A DNA stretch of 64,000 bases from an uncultured Opitutales bacterium (GTDB taxonomy: Bacteria > Verrucomicrobiota > Verrucomicrobiia > Opitutales > Intestinicryptomonadaceae). Position numbers and translations under genes: made by a program. How positions within the stretch are numbered: position 1 is the first letter of the stretch; each line of letters begins with the position of its first letter. Below are positions 24,360 through 33,434 of the stretch, in pieces. The stretch covers positions 1 through 64,000 of the forward strand of contig URJY01000001.1 in NCBI GenBank assembly GCA_900548275.1, given 5' to 3'. The notes beneath the pieces were generated by a model. The model did no database searches and was not told the origin of the DNA. It saw nothing but the letters and a program-made list of their open reading frames with translations.

Positions 24360-25886
24360 ATGAGTCTACACGTCGAAATAGCGGTTTTGAACAAGATTAG
24401 TCACCTCGTCGCACTGCGCTCGAGCGTGTCCGATATGCTCAAAGAGGTGCTGAAAATCCTCCACCTCGAAATGGGGCTGCTCCGCGGAACTCTGACTCTG
24501 CGCGAGGGCGACGTTCTCGTAATCGAAGCGTCCGAGGGCTTGAGCCGCGCCGAAATCGACAGGGGGCTCTACCGCGTCGGCGAGGGAATCACGGGGCAGG
24601 TAGCCGCAACGGGGCAGGGCAAAATCATCCCCGACATCTCCAAGGAAAAAGGCTTCCTCAACCGTACCCGCGCGCGCGACGGCGAAAAAAACGTGGCGTT
24701 CATCTGCGTACCGATAGTCTATAAAGACGACGTTATCGGAACGCTGAGCATCGACAGAAAAGTAGAAAAAGATACCGACCTCAAGGCGGACTACCACCTG
24801 CTCGAGACCATCGCAAACATTATGGCGGACGCAATCTTCGCCGCCTATTCCGAGCACGAGGAAAAGGAAAAACTTTTGAGCGAAAGCCGCGCCCTAAAGC
24901 TCGAGCTCGAAAACAAGCTGCGCCCCACCGAAATCATCGGCAACAGCAGCAATATGAAAAAAGTCTATATGATGATTTCGAAAGTCGCGGCGTCGAACGC
25001 AACCGTTCTCATCCGCGGCGAATCGGGTACGGGCAAGGAACTCGTGGCGAAGGCAATCCAGCGCAACTCGATGCGCAAGGACAACCCGTTCATCGTTGTC
25101 AACTGCGCCGCGCTCCCCGAGGGTCTGATTGAAAGCGAACTCTTCGGCCACGAGAAAGGCTCGTTCACGGGGGCGGTCAACCGCAAAATCGGTCTGGCGG
25201 AACTCGCCGACAAGGGCACGCTCTTTCTCGACGAAATCGGCGACCTTTCCCTGCCTATGCAGCTGAAACTTTTGCGCTTCATACAGGAACACACCTTCTA
25301 CCGCGTCGGCGGAAACGAGGAACGCAAAGTCGACGTGCGCATAATCGCCGCGACAAGCCGCAATCTCGAAGAAATGATTCATTCGGGCTCTTTCCGCGAA
25401 GACTTGTACTACCGACTGAACGTATTTCCGATTTATATGCCCGCCCTGCGCAACCGCAAGAGCGACATCGTGTTGCTCGCCGAATACTTTCTGCGCAAAT
25501 ATACGGCAATCCACTCGAAACAGATTGTGCGAATTTCGACACCCGCAATAAATATGATGACTTCGTACTATTGGCCGGGGAATGTGCGCGAACTCGAAAA
25601 CTGCATTGAATACGCAGTGCTGAATACGTCCGACAACGTGATAAGCGGCTACAATCTGCCGCCGTCGTTGCAGACCGCCGAAATCACCGAGACATCGCTC
25701 GCGCCGACGGCGACGGGCGGCGACTACGAATCGCTCGTGTCGAGCTTCGAAAAGGAGCTGATAGTGGAGGCTCTGAAACTGAAAAAAGGCAATGCCTCCG
25801 CCGCCGCAAAACACCTCGGCGCAACGCAGAGAATAATCCTCTACAAAATAAAGAAACTGGGAATAAATCCCGAGCTCTACAAATAG
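24360..25886 (+). CDS. NifA-like sigma-54 activator (GAF, AAA+, Fis HTH)
   Basis: A 508-residue enhancer-binding protein. Residues 1-150 form a GAF sensor domain close in style to that of NifA (GEGITGQVAATG, FLNRTRAR). The AAA+ domain starts near 185 with Walker A GESGTGKE (from residue 220), the sigma-54-contacting loop GSFTGA (from 267, Ser for the usual Ala), Walker B LFLDEIGDL and the arginine finger FREDLYYRLNVF. A Fis-type helix-turn-helix ends the protein (NASAAAKHLGATQRIILYKI). No nif genes are nearby. Being the last gene of a sigma-54-driven glt operon, it most likely activates glnN and gltBD and raises its own level. The GAF ligand is unknown; 2-oxoglutarate is a guess from NifA precedent. 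Confidence 0.93.
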   Translation: MSLHVEIAVLNKISHLVALRSSVSDMLKEVLKILHLEMGLLRGTLTLREGDVLVIEASEGLSRAEIDRGLYRVGEGITGQVAATGQGKIIPDISKEKGFLNRTRARDGEKNVAFICVPIVYKDDVIGTLSIDRKVEKDTDLKADYHLLETIANIMADAIFAAYSEHEEKEKLLSESRALKLELENKLRPTEIIGNSSNMKKVYMMISKVAASNATVLIRGESGTGKELVAKAIQRNSMRKDNPFIVVNCAALPEGLIESELFGHEKGSFTGAVNRKIGLAELADKGTLFLDEIGDLSLPMQLKLLRFIQEHTFYRVGGNEERKVDVRIIAATSRNLEEMIHSGSFREDLYYRLNVFPIYMPALRNRKSDIVLLAEYFLRKYTAIHSKQIVRISTPAINMMTSYYWPGNVRELENCIEYAVLNTSDNVISGYNLPPSLQTAEITETSLAPTATGGDYESLVSSFEKELIVEALKLKKGNASAAAKHLGATQRIILYKIKKLGINPELYK

Positions 25887-25889
25887 CAG

Positions 25890-25936
25890 GGTGCGATGCC
25901 GACAAAAAAGGCGCAGCTTCTGCCGCACCTTTTTTT
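25890..25936 (+). terminator. terminator of the glt operon
   Basis: GGTGCG (25890-25895) can pair with CGCACC (25924-25929), followed by seven T. A competing inner stem uses GCAG/CTGC with the A-run before it. The remainder of 25937-26028 shows nothing further. Confidence 0.7.
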
Positions 25937-26028
25937 GTGTCCCTTGCCGTCGACGCAAACCGTGTTTACGCCGTATTTTCGGCGGAATGGCGGTTGTGCA
26001 ATTCCGCAGTCTTCGGCTTTGACCTACC

Positions 26029-27639
26029 CTATTTTACCGTTATATAAACCGACTTTTCCGAGCCGTTTTCGCTCGTCCAAGATATGCGGTATTTGCCCTT
26101 GAAGCCTCTGAATTTTATTTCGCCGTTTGCGTTCGGTTCAAGCTCCAGATTGGTCTTCCACTCCTTTTCCACAAGCTCCGACAGCGCGTAGTAGGCTGGC
26201 TTGGGGGTCATCTCGCGGGTGAAAAGCCCCGAAATTGCGGGTTCCCCCGGTGCTCCGCAATCGTCCACAACGTTCCACCACGTTACGCCGACAACCGACT
26301 TGCGGCTGAACCACATTCTGTAGAGGTTTCGCGTAATGATAGCCTGTATCATTTTTCCGCGTTCGGTATTGTCGGGCGCGCTGATTGTGATTTCGCTCAT
26401 ATGAATCGGACGATTCGCGCGTTCGACCATTTCGAAAGCCTCCCACATATGCTTGGGCGAAATCTTCAGAATGTCGAGTTGATAGCGTTTGTTGTCGGTT
26501 TGTTTGCCGTCGGCGATAAGCTGCACGACTTCGGGCTTGAAAAGGTGCATCTGCCAGCCCACGACGTCGATTTTACAACCACGCGAAATGAGGTCGGTAA
26601 TTTGCGTGTCGTATTTTTCGAGGCGGAACGGTCCGTAGGGATTTTCATTGATATTGAGCTTTACGTTCGGCGGGAACGCCTTTTGCGCTACTTGGAAACC
26701 GTCGTACGCGTAGTCGGCGGGCAAAATTCCATAGCGCACACCCTTCGAGAAAATTCCGCCAACATTCATATACCCGTCGGCGAAGTCTTCGAGGCTCTCG
26801 TTGACGACATCCCAGCTTTCGATTTTGTCGCCGTAATATTCGGCAAGGCGCGTTATGCGGCGTGCGAACTGCCGCTTGAGATTTTTGCCGAACTCGGGAA
26901 TGTATGCGTCGAGCTCGGAGACCGACATTTTCCCGTAAAACGGCGTATACTGCTCGCGGACAACCCTCACACCGTCTTTCATCGGCGATTTGATTAGTTT
27001 TGCGAATTTTTCGCGCTCGCCATCCGTCAGACACTTGTTGTAGAGCCAGACGGGGATTTGATAGGTTTTATTGCCCCATATCAGCGCATGTCCGTGAATG
27101 CGAACGCCCCTGTCTTTCAAATAGTCGATGACGGGGTCGGTCGGCGGGCGACGCCAGTGGATTTGCGTCTTGGGGCTGTCGATGTTCGCCCAGAAATCCT
27201 GAGTGTCCCAGAACTCGCCCGCGGTGCGCATACGCCCGTCCTGCATTTCGAACTTGCCCCAGTAGAATGCGACTGTCGCCGAATTGAACAGCGTGCCGTA
27301 AAGCGACTTGTACTTTGCGTTGAGCGTTTTGTCGCCGAGTTGGTCGTAATTGAAAATGTGCGCGCCGAAATAGAATTCGTGCGAAATCTGCGAAACCCTA
27401 ACTTTTGTGCCCGCCGCGATTTTGCCGACATTCAGCGATGCGTCCGCCTTTCGGTTGGCTTCGATGTCGCGGTCGATGCGCGCGTTTACGTCGTCGTTCC
27501 ATTGCTCCCAGTACGACTTCGCCATAACTGTCTGCGTGTCCTCCGCGCCGTTTTTCGGAATTTTTACGTCCGATGCAAACGCCGCAACCGCGCAAAGCGC
27601 GAAAACAGACACACTCCCCATAATAGTAGATTTTCTCAT
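26029..27639 (-). CDS. secreted GH10 family glycoside hydrolase (xylanase-like)
   Basis: A 536-residue exported enzyme expected to cut beta-1,4-xylan or a related backbone. A signal peptide of about 22 residues is followed by an N-terminal region and a GH10 barrel. The acid/base Glu281 lies in WDVVNES and the nucleophile Glu416 in HMSEITIS; HALIWG and TWWNVVDD are further GH10 marks. A small C-terminal beta segment (residues 490-536) ends the protein. It follows the ThuA-like lipoprotein gene by 42 bp and is probably co-transcribed with it. Exact substrate is not certain: several gut GH10 proteins act on side-chained xylans. Confidence 0.9.
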   Translation of the reverse strand: MRKSTIMGSVSVFALCAVAAFASDVKIPKNGAEDTQTVMAKSYWEQWNDDVNARIDRDIEANRKADASLNVGKIAAGTKVRVSQISHEFYFGAHIFNYDQLGDKTLNAKYKSLYGTLFNSATVAFYWGKFEMQDGRMRTAGEFWDTQDFWANIDSPKTQIHWRRPPTDPVIDYLKDRGVRIHGHALIWGNKTYQIPVWLYNKCLTDGEREKFAKLIKSPMKDGVRVVREQYTPFYGKMSVSELDAYIPEFGKNLKRQFARRITRLAEYYGDKIESWDVVNESLEDFADGYMNVGGIFSKGVRYGILPADYAYDGFQVAQKAFPPNVKLNINENPYGPFRLEKYDTQITDLISRGCKIDVVGWQMHLFKPEVVQLIADGKQTDNKRYQLDILKISPKHMWEAFEMVERANRPIHMSEITISAPDNTERGKMIQAIITRNLYRMWFSRKSVVGVTWWNVVDDCGAPGEPAISGLFTREMTPKPAYYALSELVEKEWKTNLELEPNANGEIKFRGFKGKYRISWTSENGSEKSVYITVK

Positions 27640-27681
27640 AATTGGATGATTTTTGATTGTTTTTTTGTCCGGTGTAAATTT

Positions 27682-28626
27682 CTATTTTTCGGCGCGCGCC
27701 GCCGTGTCGAAATCGCGCCAATCTTTAATGTAATACTGGTAGTCGCCGCGCTTGGGCTTCGTGATTTTCGAAACGAGCGAGTCGAACGGCGGAACGGACG
27801 CGTCGTAGCCCGATTCGGGAATGTCGACTTCCGCAAGCCAAAATATCGTGTTGAGCACAAACTTGCGGTAGTCCTTTTGCGCGAGCGTCCACGGGACGTG
27901 CCCGCCCATAATGCCGAAGCCGCGCGTGCCGTTCGGATTCTCCACAACCCACGCAACGATTTCGAGCCTGTCTTTGCCAAGCCCGTCCCGAACGACCTGC
28001 GGCGCACTGCGGCGGCGGCGGATTTTGTCGGGTACTTTCGTCTTGAGAAGCGGCGTAATTTTCTGCGCGGGATTCTTCGTAAAATAAATGCTGAAGTGCC
28101 ATTCGTCGTAGTACCCGAACGGCTTTACCCCGCGCAGTGTCGGATGCGCGGGCTGCGACGGGTCAAGCTCGAAACGCGCGTCGTAAAACGGGTTGTAGGA
28201 ATAGCCCTTTTGATAGTGTCCGCCGATAAGTTCGTCGAACGCGGCGTTGTCCTCGGGGGCGTCGAACATAAGCGTGTAGTGGAACGCGCCGATGTTTACG
28301 CCCTTGGCATTGAGCTTCTTGAGGATGTCAGTCTTGCCCGCAAAGGGATGGTTTTTCTCTCCCTCGGTTGAAATCACGATTGCGTCGGCATCGTCGAGAA
28401 CGGAGAAGTCGGAAGTTTTCTGCGTGTCGAGATGGACGGCGCGGACTTTGCCGTTCGAAGCCTCGTTGACCATATCGCAAAGCTCTTCGCACATAATGAC
28501 GTGCTCGTGGTCGCCCCAAAGATGGATGGAATTGCCCGAAACAAAAACGATTTTCTTGGGCGAAACACAACCCGCCAACAACCCCGCCGCGCAAAACAAC
28601 AACACAAACTTGAAATTTCTTAACAT
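27682..28626 (-). CDS. ThuA-like lipoprotein
   Basis: A 314-residue lipoprotein (lipobox LLAGC after a short signal peptide). The rest resembles the ThuA class-I-glutamine-amidotransferase-like fold common in PVC and Bacteroidetes carbohydrate loci: IVFVSGNSIHLWGDHEH at the start, AIVISTEGE, IGAFHYTLMFD, then HPTLRGVKPFGYYDEWHFSIYF and RGFGIMGGHVPW. The family role is uncertain; it is often found with sugar-degrading enzymes. Pairing with the GH10 gene suggests a part in plant-glycan use at the cell envelope. Confidence 0.8.
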   Translation of the reverse strand: MLRNFKFVLLFCAAGLLAGCVSPKKIVFVSGNSIHLWGDHEHVIMCEELCDMVNEASNGKVRAVHLDTQKTSDFSVLDDADAIVISTEGEKNHPFAGKTDILKKLNAKGVNIGAFHYTLMFDAPEDNAAFDELIGGHYQKGYSYNPFYDARFELDPSQPAHPTLRGVKPFGYYDEWHFSIYFTKNPAQKITPLLKTKVPDKIRRRRSAPQVVRDGLGKDRLEIVAWVVENPNGTRGFGIMGGHVPWTLAQKDYRKFVLNTIFWLAEVDIPESGYDASVPPFDSLVSKITKPKRGDYQYYIKDWRDFDTAARAEK

Positions 28627-28793
28627 AAAGAAACTCTAACCCGCCCCGAAACAATATGCAAGTCTATAACCCGCGCGGCGGGGGAACTATGTACTGTGTT
28701 CAGTGGGAGAAAATATCATTTTTTGTCTAAAATCACTATGCGGTTTTTGGGCGATTTTAATTAACTTTAGGAATCAAAGTCGGCTGTGTATAC

Positions 28794-28819
28794 AAAAAGG
28801 GCGCGACTGTTGTCGCGCC
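28794..28819 (-). terminator. terminator of the cstA-to-VOC run
   Basis: On the minus strand GGCGCGAC pairs with GTCGCGCC around AACA, followed by CTTTTT. It lies 32 bp after the stop of the VOC gene. 28627-28793 is AT-rich, presumably promoter for the ThuA gene, with no ORF of note. Confidence 0.92.
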
Positions 28820-28850
28820 TTTGCTTTTTATGAAATTGTTATTTGCAATC

Positions 28851-29168
28851 CTACTTCGAGATTTGCATCAGTTCAATCGGGATGCCGTCTTCCTCTATGA
28901 ATGCCGCCTTTACGTTCGGGAGGGGCTGGAACGGCGGAATCAGGACTTTTGCGCCTTTCAGTTCCGCGTCGATGTCGTCCACAATGTACGCGATGTGTGT
29001 CGATTTCTTCACGATTTCGGGCATCGGGCAGTCTTTCTCGAAGTACAAAAATTCGAGGTTGTTCTTTGTGTCGGCGGGGTCGGTGATGTAGAGTTTCGCC
29101 CCTTCGAGGTATGTTCCCTTTGCGGGTTTTTCGTTAATCGGAATACCAATATGTGCCAGTGTTCTCAT
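28851..29168 (-). CDS. VOC (glyoxalase-like) family protein
   Basis: A 105-residue protein of the vicinal-oxygen-chelate fold. It keeps the typical LAHIGIPIN start, HIAYIVDDIDAEL in the middle, and IEEDGIPIELMQIS at the end, with His and Glu at usual metal positions. These proteins act on small carbonyl compounds or bind antibiotics; the substrate here is unknown. It is cytoplasmic (no signal peptide) and is the last gene of the minus-strand run that begins at 32723. Confidence 0.8.
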   Translation of the reverse strand: MRTLAHIGIPINEKPAKGTYLEGAKLYITDPADTKNNLEFLYFEKDCPMPEIVKKSTHIAYIVDDIDAELKGAKVLIPPFQPLPNVKAAFIEEDGIPIELMQISK

Positions 29169-29213
29169 AATTTTTAAATTTAAATTCGCGTTTTGTTTTT
29201 TCGCAAGTTTTTT

Positions 29214-30203
29214 TTACGGGAAGATGCGGTTGAGTTGGTCTTTGAGTTCGTTGCGGATTACCACGTTTCCCTTTTTGTCTAGCTCTATCATTCTGCGGCA
29301 CTTATGCTTCATTTCGGCGGGGTTGTATTTGACTATTTCAACGTCGCCGTTCTTTGCGCCCGCGCGCGGATTCTTTATCCTCTCGAATTTTGTCGGCATT
29401 CCGAACCATGTGAACGAGATGTCCCAGCCGCAGTTTTGTCCGTCGTTCGATACGAGTTTCGGATATTTTTTGACAAAATCGGGTGTTCGGCGCGTATAGA
29501 TGCGCACGACGAACGCCACGGGCAGCGACTGTATGTGTCCCCTGAAGCCGTCGTTGACTTCGCCCGCCTTTGCCTTGTTGTAGAAGTCGAGTGGGTCGAA
29601 GCCCATCAGGTTTATCCCGTTGTAGTTGCCGAAGAAGTTTTTCTGTCTGTAGCGTTTCGAGTCGGTATACCACTTGTCGAAGCGGTCGCTGAGCATAAGT
29701 CCGATTTCGAAGTGCAGGTGTGCCTGCGCCCGTCCGATACTGTAGCTTGCGCTGCGTCCCATTTTGCCGAGCCGCGTGCCCGCCTTGACTGTCGAGCCTA
29801 CCGAAATGTTCGGGTCGATTTCCGAAAGGTGCGCGTATAGGGTATAGACTCCGACATCGCAGGACGGGTGGGTCATAACAACGTATCTGCCATAGCCGCT
29901 GTTGCCCGCGATTTTATTGATAAGCACGATTTTACCGTCGATTGCCGCGTAGATGTCGTCGAGCGGTTCGCCCCTGCGGTTGCGCGATATCGGCTTGATG
30001 TCGATTCCCTCGTGGAAGCGGTATCCGTTGTTGCGGACATCGCCGAATGCGCCGCTCATCGGCTTGCCGCTGACGGTGGGTTGGAGGAATTCGGTTGCCG
30101 GTTTGCCCTGTGCGAAGTCTTTCGAAGGAGTGGGCCAGACGATGTCGGCGCGTGCGGCGATGGCTGTTAATAGAATTGCCGAAAAAACAATGATTTTTCC
30201 CAT
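29214..30203 (-). CDS. secreted M23 family peptidase
   Basis: A 329-residue exported protein with a signal peptide of about 19 residues (cut near AARA). The LytM-type domain spans roughly residues 35-190: FHEGID gives the first zinc His and Asp, and HLHFEI gives the second pair. Such enzymes cut peptide cross-bridges in peptidoglycan or activate amidases. The C-terminal 140 residues form an unrecognised domain with WDISFTWFG. Gaps of 27 and 45 bp to neighbours suggest co-transcription with the lipoprotein and VOC genes. Confidence 0.88.
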   Translation of the reverse strand: MGKIIVFSAILLTAIAARADIVWPTPSKDFAQGKPATEFLQPTVSGKPMSGAFGDVRNNGYRFHEGIDIKPISRNRRGEPLDDIYAAIDGKIVLINKIAGNSGYGRYVVMTHPSCDVGVYTLYAHLSEIDPNISVGSTVKAGTRLGKMGRSASYSIGRAQAHLHFEIGLMLSDRFDKWYTDSKRYRQKNFFGNYNGINLMGFDPLDFYNKAKAGEVNDGFRGHIQSLPVAFVVRIYTRRTPDFVKKYPKLVSNDGQNCGWDISFTWFGMPTKFERIKNPRAGAKNGDVEIVKYNPAEMKHKCRRMIELDKKGNVVIRNELKDQLNRIFP

Positions 30204-30230
30204 AATTTATAGATAGAAATGCGGGTTTTG

Positions 30231-30731
30231 TTAATCGAGTTCGTGCGATTGCAGGATTGCCTCGTTGATGTCGTCCGCCATTTTCTGAAGGTCGGTGTCT
30301 TCGGGGACGTCGGCGATGGCGAAGAGTTTGCCGTCGGAGATGATTCCGTCGACCTGCCGCAGGGCAATCGGTTTGCCGTTGAGTTTTACGACGATGAAGT
30401 TGTTGAGGTTTGTTGCCGACGCCGAAAAGAGGCGTCTTGTTCCGCGGTCGTCGGCGGTGAAGTAGAAGCCCTTTACCGTTCCGCCTTGGGGCAGTTCGAC
30501 CTGCGCCACGTCGACGCGCACGAGGTCTTTGTTGTACATAAACGGTTCGATTGTCGAGACCAGTTCGAAGCCCGTCGAGGGCATTTTGATTTTCTCGCGC
30601 GCCGCCGTACTTTGCAGGTTTATGCTCGTTGCGACGTGGAATGTAACGAGGTCTTTGATTTCGGTCGATGCGCAGCCGCAGAGGGTAAGTGCGGCGGCGA
30701 ATGCGGCGATTGTTCCGATAAATTTTCTCAT
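30231..30731 (-). CDS. small lipoprotein of unknown function
   Basis: A 166-residue lipoprotein; the ATG at 30731 opens MRKFIGTIAAFAAALTLCGC, a clean signal peptide with lipobox, and overlaps the upstream stop as ATGA, so the longer frame is rejected. The rest has alternating strands and helices with VVKLNGKPIALRQVDGII, faintly like the periplasmic P1 head of SecD; I would not assign it on that alone. Confidence 0.75.
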   Translation of the reverse strand: MRKFIGTIAAFAAALTLCGCASTEIKDLVTFHVATSINLQSTAAREKIKMPSTGFELVSTIEPFMYNKDLVRVDVAQVELPQGGTVKGFYFTADDRGTRRLFSASATNLNNFIVVKLNGKPIALRQVDGIISDGKLFAIADVPEDTDLQKMADDINEAILQSHELD

Positions 30732-31228
30732 ATTATGATGCTTCCGAGTTGGTTTTGGATTTTGATTACAAGGTCTTCGTCGAGGTTTTTCTGGGGCACG
30801 AGGAACTCGCGTTTTGTCGACGGCTGTACGTATTTCTGGAAGCCGCCCGACGGTCTGCCCACGGGGCGCAGTATGCGTTTGCGTTCGAGCAGCAGGGCGA
30901 GCATTTGTTTTACGACATCCACTTCGTCGGTTTCGACCGCCGTGTTTGTGTCGAAAAGCGACACGAAGAAGTCCTCCGAACTTTCGAGCGACATTCTGCG
31001 GGCGGCGCGTTCGTCGGCTTCGGGGTGTTCGCTGACGACGCGTTCCCACTTGCCGATTACGCGGCCTTCGACTTTCGAGTCGTCGAATTCGTCCTTGTGG
31101 GCGTCGATTCTGTCGAGCTGTCCGAGTTGGTTTACGAACACTGCGCAGACGACGGTATCGCCCGCCTTTATTTCGCGGTCGGAAAGCGCGGACTTTTTTG
31201 CAAGCGGTTTTATCTGCCAGTCGAGCAT
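30728..31228 (-). CDS. conserved-looking cytoplasmic protein, unrecognised
   Basis: A 166-residue soluble protein without signal peptide or membrane segment. It opens MLDWQIKPLAKKSALSDREI, followed by AGDTVVCAVFV, and has a charged middle with DEVDVVKQMLALLLERKRIL, suggesting a small beta domain followed by helices. No family is recognised. The start lies one base from the cstA stop and the end overlaps the lipoprotein gene by four bases, so it is translated with them. Confidence 0.7.
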   Translation of the reverse strand: MLDWQIKPLAKKSALSDREIKAGDTVVCAVFVNQLGQLDRIDAHKDEFDDSKVEGRVIGKWERVVSEHPEADERAARRMSLESSEDFFVSLFDTNTAVETDEVDVVKQMLALLLERKRILRPVGRPSGGFQKYVQPSTKREFLVPQKNLDEDLVIKIQNQLGSIII

Positions 31229-31229
31229 A

Positions 31230-32723
31230 TCAGTCTTCTTCGGGGGCGGATTGTTCGCAGGTCGGTTCGCATTGCGGTTTCGCCGCCTTTTTCGCGCGGA
31301 TGAAGACCCACGCCGCGAGCGTGATTGTCAGCGCGCCGCCGATTCCGTATGCCAGAGCCAAGTCCAATCCGAAGCCGAGCGGGCCGCCGTGGTGCGGTGA
31401 AATCCACAGGATGTACGAAAGCACGATGAACGCCATAAACATCCCCGGGAGCAGGGCGACGTAGCCGTTTTTCGAGAGTCTGAAGAGCCAGACCGACGCC
31501 GCAAGCAGTGTGGACGCCGCCAGAACTTGGTTGCCCCACGCGAAGTAGTTCCAGAGGTTGTTGAATGTTTCGACGCTGATTTGCGACCACGCCAGAAGTC
31601 CGACGGTCAGCAGTATCAGCGGAACGGTCGTCAAAAATCTGTTGAGGATGGGCTTTTGCTCCACGCCGAACATTTCGGCTATGCTAAGGCGCGCGCTGCG
31701 CATTGCCGTGTCGCCCGAGGTAATTGCCAGAATCACGACGGCGAAAACCGTAACGACACCCATCCAGCTGCCGAGGAAGTGCTGCGTAACGTAGATTAGA
31801 ACGTCGGTCGGCGACTTTGCGAAGTATTCGGGCACGAGGTTGTAGACGGCAAGCCCCGCCGCCGCCCAAATCATTGCAATCAGCCCTTCGAGCACCATCA
31901 TTCCGTAGAATGTGGAGCGCGCCTGTTTTTCGCTCGCGACCGTGCGGGCGACTATCGGCGACTGCGTTGCGTGGAAGCCCGATATTATTCCGCAGGCAAT
32001 CGTAACGAAAAGCAGCGGCACAATCGGGTGTCCGTTTTCGGCGCACCATTTCATTTCGGCGAATTTGGGCGTTTCCGATAGCAGGTCGGGGTTCGAAACG
32101 AGGTGCATGCATATCGACACGAAAACCGAGACCGTACCCACAAGCAGCATCAGCCCGAAGAACGGGTAGATTTTGCCTATGATTTTGTCGACGGGGAACA
32201 GTGTTGCCACTATGTAGTAGAGGAAGATTGCCCCCACCGTCAGCCAGAAAATTTCGTACTGCGGGAATGCCTTGTCGATGAGGTTTGCGGGAACGTTTAT
32301 GAATACCGCAACCACGAGCAGCAAAAGCAGAATCGTGAACCACGAGAAGAATTTATAGTAGGCGTTGCCGAGGTTCTGCCTTATCAGCGCGGGCAGGTTT
32401 GTTCCGCCGTGGCGCATGGACATCATGCCCGAGAGCATATCGTGCGTTGCGCCCGCAAGGATGTTGCCGACGGGGATGATAAGAAATACGATGTCGCCGA
32501 ATTTTATCCCGAGGATAACGCCGATTACGGGTCCGACCCCCGCGATGTTGAGCAGTTGGATGAGCATATTCTTCCAATGCGGGAGGGTTACGAAGTCTAC
32601 GCCGTCGTAGTTCGCCACGGCGGGAGTCTTGCGGTCGTCGGGTGCGAGGATTTTTTCGATATAGCGTCCGTAGGTATAGTATCCCAAGACGAGCAGGGCG
32701 AGTCCTAAAAAGAAATACAGCAT
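31230..32723 (-). CDS. CstA-family transporter
   Basis: A 497-residue inner-membrane protein of the carbon-starvation (CstA/BtsT) family, which takes up pyruvate or peptides with protons. Family segments are GYYTYGRYIEKIL at the start, NIAGVGPVIGVILG, HDMLSGMMSMRHGG, SGFHATQSPIVARTV and ITSGDTAMRSARLSIAE. About 13 hydrophobic helices can be counted. It is shorter than E. coli CstA (about 700 residues), like many anaerobe versions. It leads a five-gene run ending at the terminator near 28800. Substrate not certain. Confidence 0.9.
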   Translation of the reverse strand: MLYFFLGLALLVLGYYTYGRYIEKILAPDDRKTPAVANYDGVDFVTLPHWKNMLIQLLNIAGVGPVIGVILGIKFGDIVFLIIPVGNILAGATHDMLSGMMSMRHGGTNLPALIRQNLGNAYYKFFSWFTILLLLLVVAVFINVPANLIDKAFPQYEIFWLTVGAIFLYYIVATLFPVDKIIGKIYPFFGLMLLVGTVSVFVSICMHLVSNPDLLSETPKFAEMKWCAENGHPIVPLLFVTIACGIISGFHATQSPIVARTVASEKQARSTFYGMMVLEGLIAMIWAAAGLAVYNLVPEYFAKSPTDVLIYVTQHFLGSWMGVVTVFAVVILAITSGDTAMRSARLSIAEMFGVEQKPILNRFLTTVPLILLTVGLLAWSQISVETFNNLWNYFAWGNQVLAASTLLAASVWLFRLSKNGYVALLPGMFMAFIVLSYILWISPHHGGPLGFGLDLALAYGIGGALTITLAAWVFIRAKKAAKPQCEPTCEQSAPEED

Positions 32724-32903
32724 TTATTTTTTCCTGAGTTGATATGTGATGGCAAATGCACGACGGGGCGGCGGATTTTCGTCCGCCGCAATTCGGGTAC
32801 AAACGGGTTAAGAGTATTTACCATCGTCGCGCCGTGTCAAGCAAGCTAACGCAATTTTTTGTGGACATCGGTTTGCGGCGGTACTTTACTTGCGGTTTTC
32901 GCC

Positions 32904-33434
32904 GTGAAAATAGCAAAGACAGTGTTGGGTTTTATATACGTCCAGAAGACGCATATCCTCGCCGTAGCGGTCGGGGGCGCGCTCGGGGCGTTGACGCGTC
33001 TCGGTGTGTTCGGGCTTTTCGAGAACCAGTTGGCGGCGGTGTTTTTGTGCAATATTGCGGGGTCGTTTTTGTTGGCTTCGGCTGTCGAAATGCGGCGGCA
33101 CATACATCCCGATGTCGTCAATATGGTATCGGTCGGCTTTTGCGGCGGGCTTTCGATTTTTGCGAGTTTTTCGCGCGATTCCGTAGTTTTGCTTTCCGCC
33201 GACAGATATTTTGCCTTTGCCGGCAATTTGTCGGCGAACTTCGTTCTATGCGTGCTTGCGGTTTTTGCGGCGAAGTTTTTTGCCTCGCAGGCGAGGGCGC
33301 ACCGCGATTTTTTGCGCGAACGCCGCAGGGCGGTTGCGCGGGCTGCAAAGAGGCTGCATTTGGATAGGGGCGTTGCGGCGGTTACAAAGTTGCGCGGTGG
33401 CTTGCGCAAAAACGGGAAACGGGGGGCTGAATGA
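32904..33434 (+). CDS. crcB: fluoride channel subunit 1 (CrcB/Fluc)
   Basis: A 176-residue membrane protein with four helices. VGGALGALTRLG, NIAGSFLLAS and FCGGLSIFASFS are the Fluc marks, including the conserved Asn and the Phe-rich pore segment. Known Fluc channels are dual-topology dimers exporting fluoride. The C-terminus adds about 50 basic residues beyond the usual length. The GTG at 32904 is a compromise: no ATG is available and no ribosome-binding site stands out; a TTG at 32859 is the other choice. It overlaps the second subunit as ATGA. Confidence 0.82.
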   Translation: MKIAKTVLGFIYVQKTHILAVAVGGALGALTRLGVFGLFENQLAAVFLCNIAGSFLLASAVEMRRHIHPDVVNMVSVGFCGGLSIFASFSRDSVVLLSADRYFAFAGNLSANFVLCVLAVFAAKFFASQARAHRDFLRERRRAVARAAKRLHLDRGVAAVTKLRGGLRKNGKRGAE

